Source of the DNA: Acidobacteriota bacterium
Lineage (GTDB): Bacteria; Acidobacteriota; UBA6911; RPQK01; JADFOI01
NCBI GenBank assembly: GCA_027295745.1
Contig: JAPUKI010000267.1
Span: forward strand, 1-12,382
Length of the DNA stretch: 12,382 nucleotides
Direction of reading: 5' to 3'
Position numbers and translations under genes: made by a program. Positions 1 through 7,946 of the stretch are shown piece after piece (positions within the stretch are counted from its first letter, which is position 1; each line of letters starts with the position of its first letter). The notes beneath the pieces are model-generated. The model was given only the letters and a program-made list of their open reading frames with translations. It had not been told where the DNA came from and did no database searches.

Positions 1-828
1 GTGTCCATCCTTTTGGTCCTGGCGCTCGCCTACGTGGGTTTCTGTTTGGTAGATGTGGTGGACTACTGGCTGAGGAAATTGGCGGCCAAAACGGAAACTA
101 AGCTGGATGACATGCTCTCTCCAGTGGTGCGGAAAAGTCTCCGTGTCACCATTGTCCTTCTGGCATTTGTCCAAGTCGCGACGATCTTAAGCGACAAGCC
201 CATTTCTTCCCTCCTGGCGGGCTTAGGCGTTGGTGGTCTGGCCCTGGCCTTGGCAGCCCAGGACACCCTCAGGAACTTGTTCGGCTCTCTCATGCTCTTT
301 GTGGACAAACCTTTTGAGATGGGCGACCGCATCGTGGTGAGCGGCTATGATGGCCCGGTTGAGGAGGTGGGTTTGCGTTCCACGCGTATCCGCACCCTGG
401 ATGGTCACTTGGTGACAATCCCCAACGGTGACCTAGCTCACGAAAAAATACAGAACATTTCAAAACGCCCTTTCATTAAGCGTGTCGCAAATATCACCAT
501 CACCTACGATACCTCCCCAGAGAAGGTAGAACGAGCTTTGGAGATCATTCGAGATATTCTGGATCATCACGAGGGGATGTCCTCAGACCGGCCTCCCCGG
601 GTGGTCTTTAATGAATTCCAGGATTCAGCTCTCAACATCCTGGTTATCTATTGGTATAGCCCTCCCAACTATTGGGATTTCCTGGCCTTCAATCAGCGGG
701 TTAATCTGGAAATATTGCGCCGGTTTAATGAAGAGGGTATCGAGTTTGCATTCCCCACCCAGACCCTTTTCATGGCTGGTGATCCCAACCGCCCATTGAC
801 TGTCGGCAGCTCAGGGGTAGATAAGTGA
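1..828 (+). CDS. MscS-family mechanosensitive ion channel (5' end probably cut by window)
   Basis: Small-conductance mechanosensitive channel of the inner membrane, which opens under membrane tension to release solutes during osmotic downshock. Seen: hydrophobic segments at about residues 2-20 and 47-63, then the pore helix at about 68-86, rich in Gly and Ala (LLAGLGVGGLALALAAQD). It continues into the family hallmark RNLFGSLMLFVDKPFEMGDRI (about 91-111). The beta domain follows (VEEVGLRSTRIRTLDGHLVTIPN), then a C-terminal alpha/beta domain ending near FAFPTQTLF. At 275 codons it is close to the 286 residues of E. coli MscS. The frame is open from base 1, which reads GTG; this may be the true start or an internal Val, since no upstream sequence is available to show a ribosome binding site. 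The family call is firm; ion selectivity and physiological role cannot be read from sequence. Confidence 0.93.
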   Translation: MSILLVLALAYVGFCLVDVVDYWLRKLAAKTETKLDDMLSPVVRKSLRVTIVLLAFVQVATILSDKPISSLLAGLGVGGLALALAAQDTLRNLFGSLMLFVDKPFEMGDRIVVSGYDGPVEEVGLRSTRIRTLDGHLVTIPNGDLAHEKIQNISKRPFIKRVANITITYDTSPEKVERALEIIRDILDHHEGMSSDRPPRVVFNEFQDSALNILVIYWYSPPNYWDFLAFNQRVNLEILRRFNEEGIEFAFPTQTLFMAGDPNRPLTVGSSGVDK

Positions 829-894
829 ACTTGAGGAGGCAGGAGTCAGGACCCGGTCAGCCTCTCCGTGGTCAGCTGTCAGGTGTTTAAACTG

Positions 895-1464
895 ATGAAG
901 GTTCTTGTGATCTCTTTTTTGCTTCTGGCCTCGACACCTCAGATCGAGGAGATCACTTTCGAAGTATCGTCCTTGAAGCAAAGTGAACTCCCCGATGATT
1001 TCCCCTGGCAGATTCTGAATGAGGGTTTCGCTGTCCTCAAGCTCAGGATAAGAAATGGCTCCTCTGGGATCTGGACTTTTGACCCAGGAGAAGTGGAAGT
1101 CTTCGAGAGCGGAGGAAAGACTATCAATCGTGCTGCCCCCACGGAAATCACCCCCCAACTCATGAAATTCTACAGAGGAGGCCAACTCGGCATCTATGGG
1201 GAAGCCTACTCGGGAGGACGTCCCACTCGTGAGGAGTGGGAGCGAGTTCCAACTGTGGAACCTGGAGCGAGGGCCGGGACAGTCTCAGTCAATGTAGCCC
1301 AAAGGCTTCGAGCCATTTTAGAACACTACCAACTCAAGCAAGTCGAGGTAGCACCTGGCGAAACGCTGGAAGGCTTTCTGTACCTGAAGAGCAAGAAAAC
1401 GGGCAGCAAGTTGTCGGGGAGTTTTCTCCGCTTCGAGAATCAGGTGTCGATAGAGATCCCGTAG
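895..1464 (+). CDS. Exported protein of unknown function
   Basis: Not recognised as a named family. From the ATG at 895 the product is 189 residues and begins MKVLVISFLLLASTP, a short basic and hydrophobic signal-peptide-like segment. The rest alternates like a beta-sandwich. A strand pair around AVLKLRIRNGSSGIWTFDPGEVEVF and a later VAPGETLEGFLYLKSK segment resemble secreted immunoglobulin-like domains in which a partner interacts through backbone strands; this similarity is an impression, not a match. An in-frame GTG at 868 would add nine residues, but the ATG puts the signal peptide at the N-terminus, so it is preferred. Neither start has a convincing Shine-Dalgarno. It lies 66 bp after the MscS gene and 48 bp before the hydrolase on the same strand, so an operon is possible. 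Confidence 0.7.
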   Translation: MKVLVISFLLLASTPQIEEITFEVSSLKQSELPDDFPWQILNEGFAVLKLRIRNGSSGIWTFDPGEVEVFESGGKTINRAAPTEITPQLMKFYRGGQLGIYGEAYSGGRPTREEWERVPTVEPGARAGTVSVNVAQRLRAILEHYQLKQVEVAPGETLEGFLYLKSKKTGSKLSGSFLRFENQVSIEIP

Positions 1465-1512
1465 CCCGGATCACTCAGAGCTTCTCATCCCGAAGCGCCG
1501 AAAGCTGAAGAG

Positions 1513-2373
1513 ATGTCATCCCATCAGTCCGACCCCAACCAAAGCCCGGCCTCTTCATCGGAAAAGAGTGTGCTGTCCTTTGATGGTGTGCCCATCCACT
1601 ACCAGGTGCAAGGAAGTGGTACTCCCACCTTGTTCTTCGTTCATGGCTGGTCCTGTCACCCCAGTTATTGGAAGGCTCAGGTGAAGCACTTTGCCCCCCA
1701 CTACAAGGTGGTGACCATTGACCTGGCAGGTCACGGGGGGTCAGGACTCAATCGCAGGGATTGGACCATCCCAGCCTTTGGCCAGGATGTGGTGGCAGTC
1801 GCCGATCATTTGGATCTGGATGAGGTTGTGCTGGTAGGGCACTCGATGGGAGGACTTGTTGTCCTGGAGGCAGCGGGAAGGATGCCTGAACGTGTCCTGG
1901 CTTTGGTAGGAGTTGACACTCTTTTTGACTGGTGGGCACGGCTGACTCCGGAAGAACGCGAGCAGCGCCTGGCTCCTTTCCGGAGGGATTTCGTTGCAAC
2001 CACCCAAAAGTGGGTGCGCCAGACTCTGTGTGCTTCCACTTCTGATGCCAACCTGGTTGAGAAATTCGTGGCTGAGCTGTCGGCCGGATCTTCAGAGGTG
2101 GGCATCGCTGCCATGGAAGGCATTTACGAGTGGGGAAGAGTTGATTTTCCACAGGCACTGGAGCGGCTGCGAAAACCGGTTTTCATGATCCAGGCAGAAC
2201 ATAATGCCCCATTCCTTCAAGTTGTCGAGAGCTTCGCGGCTTCCTTTGAATCCTTTGAAGTATCCCTGGTGCCCAAGGTAGGCCACTTCGTCATGATGGA
2301 GGCTCCTGAGACATTTAACCGTCTTCTGGCCCAGGCTATCGACAAAATTTCGCAGGGACTTTCCGGAAACTAA
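1513..2373 (+). CDS. Alpha/beta-fold hydrolase
   Basis: Cytoplasmic alpha/beta hydrolase of 286 residues, the usual size for the family; no signal peptide is seen and the substrate is unknown. Seen: the oxyanion-hole segment VHGWSCHPSYW (about 43-53), DLAGHGGSG (70-78), the nucleophile elbow GHSMGG with Ser111, and the late GHF with His258. In the usual position of the catalytic acid after strand 7 the sequence reads IQAEHN (226-231), with Asn where Asp is most often found. The acid may therefore be Glu229, lie elsewhere (Asp135 after strand 6 is the known alternative site), or be lost. It is an acyltransferase, esterase or peptidase-like member of the broad fold, and the sequence does not say which. 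The ATG at 1513 has only a weak GAAGAG just before it. Its stop overlaps the stop of the convergent Yip1-like gene. Confidence 0.9.
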   Translation: MSSHQSDPNQSPASSSEKSVLSFDGVPIHYQVQGSGTPTLFFVHGWSCHPSYWKAQVKHFAPHYKVVTIDLAGHGGSGLNRRDWTIPAFGQDVVAVADHLDLDEVVLVGHSMGGLVVLEAAGRMPERVLALVGVDTLFDWWARLTPEEREQRLAPFRRDFVATTQKWVRQTLCASTSDANLVEKFVAELSAGSSEVGIAAMEGIYEWGRVDFPQALERLRKPVFMIQAEHNAPFLQVVESFAASFESFEVSLVPKVGHFVMMEAPETFNRLLAQAIDKISQGLSGN

Positions 2374-2876
2374 CCGCCCAACATCCTCATGATCACGATG
2401 TGGGCGACCCAGCCGATCAGGCACACCCCCACCGCTCGCTCAAAGCTGTTGTAGTCCAGTGCCTGCCGCACCGCGATGAGCATGGCCAGGAACATCCAGA
2501 TGGTGACAGCAATTGCGATCCAAACACGAAGAAACGGGACCAAACCCAGCACCCGCAGCATTCCCGGAGCGGCCGAGAAGCCCGTGGTGCGCAGCAGCTG
2601 CGCTATATCGGAGCCGGTCTCCGGCTCGGGGAGAAGCCTGGTTCCGATGAGGTACACAATGAAGGCCCACACAAACCACCCGATCAGAGCTATTACGGCA
2701 CCTTTCACTAAAGGGCGAAAGCCTCCCAGAGTAAGGGCACCGATGCCCTCGGCCAGGCTGGAGAGCAGCACCACTGTCATGGCTTGGCCAGTTGCAGTGG
2801 CATCCGCTTTGACCTCTTTAAAAACCTCGACCTCGAGTTGGGCCGCTCCAATGATACGCTCGATAAAAGGACTCAT
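2370..2876 (-). CDS. Yip1-like multi-pass membrane protein
   Basis: Integral membrane protein of 168 residues from the chosen start. The N-terminal part (SPFIERIIGAAQLEVEVFKEVKADATATGQA) is amphipathic and is followed by about four hydrophobic helices near residues 32-50, 58-78, 105-135 and 148-165. The pattern, with IERIIGAA, the stretch of the second helix and the C-terminal GWVAHIVI, resembles bacterial Yip1-domain proteins; function in bacteria is not established. The ATG at complement 2874-2876 is preferred over an upstream in-frame start at 2912 because a GGGGA-type ribosome binding sequence lies about 7 nt before it and the upstream extension would run back into the kinase stop region. 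It starts 46 bp after the kinase gene on the same strand, so co-transcription is likely. It could be a target or membrane partner of the kinase, but that is inference. Confidence 0.78.
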   Translation of the reverse strand: MSPFIERIIGAAQLEVEVFKEVKADATATGQAMTVVLLSSLAEGIGALTLGGFRPLVKGAVIALIGWFVWAFIVYLIGTRLLPEPETGSDIAQLLRTTGFSAAPGMLRVLGLVPFLRVWIAIAVTIWMFLAMLIAVRQALDYNSFERAVGVCLIGWVAHIVIMRMLGG

Positions 2877-2922
2877 TCTTTCCCCGGTTAGATTATAGTC
2901 GGGATTGCACAACTTGTGCGGC

Positions 2923-5310
2923 TTACGGCATCAAATTCATCCGCTGCAGCAGGTCAGTGAAGCGAGGGTCGTCGCGGATGGGGTCCCAGCGCGGTTGTAC
3001 TTTGAGATAAGGCAGACTGGGGTTGCGTGCCTCATAGGCCTTCTCCAGCCACTCAAAGGCCTGGGCCTTCTCACCCAGTTGTGCATAGAGGTGGGCAAAG
3101 TCACTTTCTACAACATATTGTTCCTTTGCTGCCTCCTGGGTGTAGTCCAGTATCCATCGCCAGTAGCTCTTTTCACCTGAGGCGGCCGCATCGGAGAGTC
3201 CTGCCACATCTTCCTGACTGGCTCCCCCAAGGATCTGCTCCTTTTGCCGGGCTGCCGCGGCTTCCGGGTATCGGCCCATGGCCTCATAGGTCCAGGCTAG
3301 CCTGAGATAGGCGAACTGGAAATCTGGTTCCATCTCCAGTGCGGCCTGAATCTCCTCGATGGATTCATCGTATCGACCTGCGAACCTGAAAAGTGAAGCC
3401 GCTGCCGTTCTGGCTGCTGGGTCGAGAGGATCAAGTTCCTGGGCACGTCTGATTTCAGCAATGGCTTCATCATGACGCCCCAGGGCCGTCATCACAAAAG
3501 CGTACCCGTAGTGGGCATCGTAAGAACTGGGATCCTCTTCCATGGCTCGCTTGTATTCTTTTTCGGATTCCTCCCAGTCCCAATCGTAGTTCATTCGGAC
3601 CCATGCTAATGCAGCATGTGCCTCGGCCAGCTGGTCATCCAGCTCCAGTGCCTTGATCGCCATTTGTTCGGCCTTGGGCATGGCCTCCTCCGGAGGCATG
3701 GCATAAAGAGGTATGGCAAGGGTACGGTAGCATCGGGACAATGCTGCATAAGCACGAGCATAGTTGGGATCTCTTCTGATGGCTTCCTCAAAGTGTTGGA
3801 TCGCTCTGCGGTATCTTGCGGCGGTGCGCTTGACCTCTTCGAATCTGCCCTTGAGATAGGCTGCGTGGGCCTGGTCATCGTCGGTGTATGTCCTGGCGAG
3901 TTGGGTGGCCTCTTCAGAAGTGAGCTGTAAGCCCAATTTGTCCGAGATCTCCCTGGCAATGTTTTGCCGCAACTGGAGAATGTCTCTCAGGCTTCCCTCG
4001 TACTCTCCTCCCCACAACTGCCTGTTCTCCTCAACTTCCACAAGCTCTGCTCGGATCAAAAGATCATCACCGCGCACCAGCACTCTTCCCATTACCAATG
4101 CTCGTACGCCCAGCTCATCTCCTGCGCTCTGTGGATCGATGTCCCGTCCCCGATAACGGAAGGAAGATGCCCGAGAGATGACCTTCAGATCACTCAATTG
4201 AGAAAGACTGTTGATAATGCCCTCAGCAATACCGTCACTCACGAATTCCCAGTCGGGATCATTGCTTATGTTCTCAAAAGGCAGAATGGCAATGGAATCG
4301 ATGGCTTCCTGTGGTGGAGGGGGAGTGGATGGCCCAAACAACGCCAAGCCCAACAGGACAAGGACGACGACTCCCCCAGCTACTGCCGGCCAGAAGTAAC
4401 TCCGTCCAGCTGAGGTCAGTGTGGTTGCTCGACTGACTGCGGATTCTCCCGAAGTATCTCTCTTTAACCTCTTCAGATCCGCCAGGAGCTCTTTGGCCGA
4501 CTGGCAGCGGACATCCCTATCCTTTTCCAGAGACTTGTTGATCATTCGCTCCAAGTCGTCAGGAAGTTCAGGGTTCAATCTCACTGGCGAGGTGGGTGCT
4601 TTATTGAGGATCTCGTCAAAGACAACCGCAGTGGTGCTGCCCTGAAAAGGGAGGCTGCCAGTCGCCATCTCATACAAGACCACCCCCAGGGAGAAGAGAT
4701 CAGTCCTGGCATCAAGGTCCTCACCTCTGGCTTGTTCAGGCGACATATAGGCCACCGTGCCCAGGGCCGTCCCGGGGCTGGTGAGAGCCTCTTCGGACAC
4801 CTGGGCGGTGGGCATTCTGGAGTCCACTTCGGTTTGCTCTCGCGTCAGCTTGGCCAGTCCAAAGTCCAGCACCTTGGCATCCCCTCGCCGGGTGATGAAG
4901 ATGTTGGCCGGTTTAATGTCTCTGTGGAAAATCCCTTTGGAGTGGGCGGCATCCAGAGCATCCGCAATCTGAATCCCCAGATCCAGGATTTCAAAGGTCT
5001 CCAAAGACTTGCCCTGGATGCGCTGCTTGAGGGTTTGCCCTTCCAGGTACTGCATGACGATGAAAGGTTGTCCCTCATGCTCACCGATATCGTAGATTGC
5101 GCAGATGTTGGGATGATCCAGTGCCGAGGCCGCTCTGGCTTCTCTCTGGAAACGCTCCAGTGCCTGGCGATTCTGGGCAAACTTCTCAGGCAGAAACTTC
5201 AGGGCCACATTGCGGCCCAGGCGGCTGTCCTCGGCCTTGTAAACGATACCCATACCTCCGCCACCGAGTTTCTCCAGGATTTTGTAATGGGATATGGTCT
5301 GGCCGATCAC
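2923..5310 (-). CDS. Transmembrane Ser/Thr protein kinase with TolB/FlgO-like domain and TPRs
   Basis: A 795-residue Hanks-type kinase. Residues 9-270 form the kinase: glycine loop LGGGGMGIVYKA (15-26), ATP-binding Lys38 in VALKF, catalytic HRDIKPAN (Asp131, Asn136), DFG at 149-151, and GTVAYMSPEQARG (184-196) in the activation and APE region. All catalytic residues are present, so it should be active. One membrane helix lies at about 305-326, which would leave the kinase in the cytoplasm and the rest outside. From about 340 to 465 is a TolB/FlgO-like domain beginning IAILPFENIS, then TPR units from about 485 to 780. The start is GTG, supported by GGGGGAG 7 nt upstream. The architecture is characteristic of expanded kinase families in Acidobacteriota. 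The signal sensed and the substrates are unknown. It heads a probable two-gene unit with the Yip1-like gene. Confidence 0.95.
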   Translation of the reverse strand: MIGQTISHYKILEKLGGGGMGIVYKAEDSRLGRNVALKFLPEKFAQNRQALERFQREARAASALDHPNICAIYDIGEHEGQPFIVMQYLEGQTLKQRIQGKSLETFEILDLGIQIADALDAAHSKGIFHRDIKPANIFITRRGDAKVLDFGLAKLTREQTEVDSRMPTAQVSEEALTSPGTALGTVAYMSPEQARGEDLDARTDLFSLGVVLYEMATGSLPFQGSTTAVVFDEILNKAPTSPVRLNPELPDDLERMINKSLEKDRDVRCQSAKELLADLKRLKRDTSGESAVSRATTLTSAGRSYFWPAVAGGVVVLVLLGLALFGPSTPPPPQEAIDSIAILPFENISNDPDWEFVSDGIAEGIINSLSQLSDLKVISRASSFRYRGRDIDPQSAGDELGVRALVMGRVLVRGDDLLIRAELVEVEENRQLWGGEYEGSLRDILQLRQNIAREISDKLGLQLTSEEATQLARTYTDDDQAHAAYLKGRFEEVKRTAARYRRAIQHFEEAIRRDPNYARAYAALSRCYRTLAIPLYAMPPEEAMPKAEQMAIKALELDDQLAEAHAALAWVRMNYDWDWEESEKEYKRAMEEDPSSYDAHYGYAFVMTALGRHDEAIAEIRRAQELDPLDPAARTAAASLFRFAGRYDESIEEIQAALEMEPDFQFAYLRLAWTYEAMGRYPEAAAARQKEQILGGASQEDVAGLSDAAASGEKSYWRWILDYTQEAAKEQYVVESDFAHLYAQLGEKAQAFEWLEKAYEARNPSLPYLKVQPRWDPIRDDPRFTDLLQRMNLMP

Positions 5311-5462
5311 TATTTAACTCCCCCATGTGGGTCTGCGTTGTCCTAGATGTTAAGGCATTTTGAGGTATGAAGGCAATGCAAATTGCCAAAGGGAAGCGAA
5401 TCTCAGTACCTTGATTTCCGAGAGTGTCCAGGCGGTCTTCCGCTGTGATCGGGGGATTTCTT

Positions 5463-5468
5463 TATACT
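5463..5468 (+). promoter_or_regulatory. Possible -10 element upstream of purU
   Basis: TATACT lies 25 bp before the purU ATG in the 183-bp gap between the divergent kinase and purU genes. No good -35 box sits at the right distance, so this is weak. An AAGGGA at 5475-5480 is a possible but distant (13 nt) ribosome binding site for the ATG at 5494. Confidence 0.22.
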
Positions 5469-5493
5469 CTAAATAAGGGATGATTCCTCAGTA

Positions 5494-6363
5494 ATGGTCA
5501 AGATGAAATACATTGTCTTTCTTATTCAGTGTCCCGATCAAAAGGGCTTGGTTTCCCGAATCAGCACCTTTTTCTATGAGAAGAGCTTTAACATCCTCCA
5601 TTGCCAGCAATATACAGACATCGCACAGAATCAGTATTTTATGCGGCTGAAGTTGGATCTGGACTGCCTTCCCTCCTCGAGGGGGAACCTGGAGAGGGAA
5701 TTCGAAGAGTTTGCAAGAGCCCTCAACCTGGAGTGGTCGGTTCACTACTCAGACCATCTGCAGCGAGTTGCAATCCTTGCAACCAAGTCCCCTCACTGTC
5801 TTTATGACCTGCTCATGAGACAGCAGGAAGGCGAGATCAGCTGCCAGATTCCGGTAGTGATCAGCAATCACCCCGACCTGGAGTCTGTGGCAGACAAATT
5901 CAGGATTCCTTTTTACTGTTTTCCAACCAGCAAGGAAAACAAGTCACAGCAAGAGCTGCAAATTCGCAAGCTCCTGAAGCAGCACCATATCGACCTGGTG
6001 GTGCTGGCGCGTTATATGCAGATCCTGTCAGAAGAGTTCGTGAAAGAATATCCACAAAAGATTATCAATATACACCATTCGTTTCTTCCTGCATTTAAGG
6101 GTCCGAATCCTTACCAGCAGGCCTATGACACAGGCGTGAAAATGATAGGAGCTACCGCGCACTATGTTATCGCTGAACTGGACGAGGGACCGGTGATCGA
6201 ACAGGATGTCGAATCAGTGACTCACGAACACTCCAATAAGGACCTGGAACAAATCGGCAGGGATATAGAACGCATCGTCCTGGCCCGAGCAGTGAAAGCT
6301 CATCTGGAACACCGCATCATCGTATCCAAACGCCGCACCATCGTCTTTTCGACGGGTGTTTGA
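5494..6363 (+). CDS. purU: Formyltetrahydrofolate deformylase (PurU)
   Basis: Cytoplasmic enzyme that hydrolyses 10-formyltetrahydrofolate to formate and tetrahydrofolate, balancing the one-carbon pool and supplying formate for purine synthesis. The 289 residues match the usual length of about 280-290. The N-terminus (about 5-85) is an ACT-type regulatory domain (CPDQKGLVSRISTFFYEKSFNI). The rest is a formyltransferase fold with ARYMQILS (172-179), INIHHSFLPAFKGPNPYQQA (191-210) and ELDEGPVIEQD (228-238). The expected catalytic triad is present as Asn192, His194 and Asp230. The HHSFLPAFKG signature separates it from PurN and Fmt. An in-frame ATG at 5503 is an alternative start that would remove three residues. 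It is a single gene, divergent from the kinase; the gap holds both promoters. Confidence 0.96.
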   Translation: MVKMKYIVFLIQCPDQKGLVSRISTFFYEKSFNILHCQQYTDIAQNQYFMRLKLDLDCLPSSRGNLEREFEEFARALNLEWSVHYSDHLQRVAILATKSPHCLYDLLMRQQEGEISCQIPVVISNHPDLESVADKFRIPFYCFPTSKENKSQQELQIRKLLKQHHIDLVVLARYMQILSEEFVKEYPQKIINIHHSFLPAFKGPNPYQQAYDTGVKMIGATAHYVIAELDEGPVIEQDVESVTHEHSNKDLEQIGRDIERIVLARAVKAHLEHRIIVSKRRTIVFSTGV

Positions 6364-6412
6364 GCTGCTACTGCCGATTTTGCATCAATCGTCGGCCCTT
6401 GCCCCAGTAGCC

Positions 6413-6442
6413 TTGACAAGTCATCTTTTCGGGTGTTACCGT
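6413..6442 (+). promoter_or_regulatory. Candidate sigma70-type promoter for the Asp-box lipoprotein gene
   Basis: A perfect TTGACA at 6413-6418 is followed after 18 bp by TACCGT (6437-6442), which keeps the key T, A and final T of the -10 box. A second candidate closer to the gene is TTGAAA (6477-6482), 17 bp, AATACT (6500-6505). It would give a leader of roughly 16 nt ahead of the start at 6528. Either could serve; neither is proven. Confidence 0.35.
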
Positions 6443-6527
6443 TCCCACAACAGCGATAAAAGCTTTTTCGAAAGGATTGAAAAACTATTCTTCAATTTTA
6501 ATACTCCAGGTAAAACAGGAGGCCGCC

Positions 6528-7859
6528 GTGAGTAAAACAATCCAAACGTTTTTTCTGGCACTGGTTTTCATCTCGCTTGCTCTATCGGGGTGCGCTAGAA
6601 CCCAGGGAGATGACTCCTCGCTTGAGCCGGTCTTTCCCTTTCAAGCATCCATTACGGTGGGGAACTCTCAGAATCATCCAGCCGACCCCTATTTAGTAAC
6701 GTCCGCGACAGGTAAGGTGTTTATGAGCTGGACGGAAGCTAACGCCGATGGGAGAAACCGTGATGTCTTCGTAGCCACAGTGACGAGTGGCGGTCAGCAG
6801 ATTGCTGATATCCGACAGATGAACCAGGAGCCGGTGGCTTCCCATGGGGGTGAGAATTTGGCCAAGTTCGCCTCTTCGGCCAATGACGGCCTGACGGGCA
6901 TGTGGAATCCTGTTTCTCAGCTGAGGGTGGAGAGGCCCTTGGAGGGCCAATCGGGTCTCACTCATATGGACAATCAGCATGTTCTAAAAACGGCCTATGC
7001 CGAAAGCGGGGAACCCTTTTCCCCGGAGATGATTCTTAATGACGATCAGTTGGAGGTCAGCCGCGCGAATTTTACTGCCATGGCTACTGCACCCAATGGG
7101 AAAATTTTCGCAACCTGGCTGGACGGCCGGAATGACTTTGAAGCCAAGGAAGTGTTTCTGTCAGTATCCGATGACGGCGGCAGGACCTTCAGCAAAAACA
7201 GTCGCATCTCCGCTTGGGCATGTCCTTGTTGCCGACCCGCTATAGCCTTCATGAATGGCGGCGAGACGGTCCTGGTCGCCCATCGGGAGTACGCTACCCC
7301 GGCTGGCTACATTGAACCGGATAACGTGCGAAACCACGTGATGGTTCACTCCACCGATGGTGGCCAAACCTTCAGCGAGCCGGTCCTGATCAGCGATGAT
7401 GGCTGGACTGCTTTCGGTTGCCCCCACGCAGGTATTTCCATCGCAGTCGATAGCAAGGATCTCATCCATACAGTTTGGTGGACCGGTGGTAAGACGCCCG
7501 ATGAATCGGGCATCTACTATACCTATTCTGATGACGGTGGCCAGAGTTTTGCTCCCCGCCAGTTCCTTTCAGAAGCGCCGGCCAACGTCGTGCTGCACAC
7601 CCGGGTTATAGTCGACAAAAACGACACCGTCTATGCCCTATTTGAAGGCGTGAAGGAGGACAAATCTCAGATCCTCCTAGCCTACCGCGACGCCGACACC
7701 GGGGAGTGGAGCCCGAGCTATGAGGTCAGCGACGGTACTTGGAACACCTTCTGGCCAATGCTCGCGACCGACGAGGAGAACCTTTATGTCTCCTGGACGG
7801 AAAGGAAGGGCGAGGAATCTCAGGTCAGGTTGAAGACCTCACCCTTGGTGGGAAACTGA
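6528..7859 (+). CDS. Asp-box (BNR/sialidase-like) exported lipoprotein with CPCC motif
   Basis: Predicted beta-propeller lipoprotein of 443 residues. The GTG at 6528 is chosen because a perfect AGGAGG (6517-6522) lies 5 nt upstream and it places the signal peptide at the N-terminus. An upstream TTG at 6477 has no such support. The signal peptide ends in a lipobox, LSGC, with Cys22 as the lipidated residue. Three Asp-boxes are visible: SVSDDGGRTF (212-221), STDGGQTF (275-282) and SDDGGQSF (334-341), each closing a propeller blade. Between them are ACPCCRPA (Cys232, Cys234, Cys235) and GCPHAG (Cys298, His300), which look like a redox or metal site and are not part of sialidase catalysis. The arginine triad and Tyr-Glu pair of true sialidases were not identified, so sialidase activity should not be assumed. 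Cell-surface or periplasmic anchoring is predicted. Confidence 0.88.
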   Translation: MSKTIQTFFLALVFISLALSGCARTQGDDSSLEPVFPFQASITVGNSQNHPADPYLVTSATGKVFMSWTEANADGRNRDVFVATVTSGGQQIADIRQMNQEPVASHGGENLAKFASSANDGLTGMWNPVSQLRVERPLEGQSGLTHMDNQHVLKTAYAESGEPFSPEMILNDDQLEVSRANFTAMATAPNGKIFATWLDGRNDFEAKEVFLSVSDDGGRTFSKNSRISAWACPCCRPAIAFMNGGETVLVAHREYATPAGYIEPDNVRNHVMVHSTDGGQTFSEPVLISDDGWTAFGCPHAGISIAVDSKDLIHTVWWTGGKTPDESGIYYTYSDDGGQSFAPRQFLSEAPANVVLHTRVIVDKNDTVYALFEGVKEDKSQILLAYRDADTGEWSPSYEVSDGTWNTFWPMLATDEENLYVSWTERKGEESQVRLKTSPLVGN

Positions 7860-7871
7860 GATTGGACCCCT

Positions 7872-7897
7872 AGCCCGGACTATGCATAATCCGGGCT
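7872..7897. repeat. Palindromic hairpin repeat related to the ends of the 9567-9772 element
   Basis: AGCCCGGA (7872-7879) and TCCGGGCT (7890-7897) are perfect inverse complements around a core TATGCATA that is itself palindromic, so the 26 bp form an almost uninterrupted hairpin with one mismatched pair. The right half, CTATGCATAATCCGGGCT, matches the inverted repeats at 9567-9585 and 9754-9772 apart from one or two bases. It sits 12 bp after the lipoprotein gene and may also act as a transcription stop. No U-run follows, so a canonical terminator is not claimed. Confidence 0.7.
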
Positions 7898-7946
7898 CCA
7901 GCAGTTTCCCGGGCTCGGCCCCGCTGGGCGAGGAGGGTGATATCCC

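Noticed and set aside
1461..1472. GTAGCCCGGAT resembling half of the palindromic repeat
   Set aside because: Only about 9 bases match and the TATGCATA core is missing, so chance cannot be excluded.
1748..2158. Minus-strand open frame of 136 codons inside the hydrolase gene
   Set aside because: It lies opposite the nucleophile elbow region of a clear alpha/beta hydrolase and has low-complexity, Pro/Gln-rich translation.
2476..2898. Plus-strand open frame of 140 codons over the Yip1-like gene
   Set aside because: The minus strand encodes coherent membrane helices, whereas the plus translation is rich in Arg, Ser and Pro with no structure.
4732..5346. A 204-codon plus-strand open frame opposite the kinase domain
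   Set aside because: It is antisense to a kinase with all catalytic motifs intact and codes for no recognisable domain; long antisense frames are common opposite GC-biased genes.
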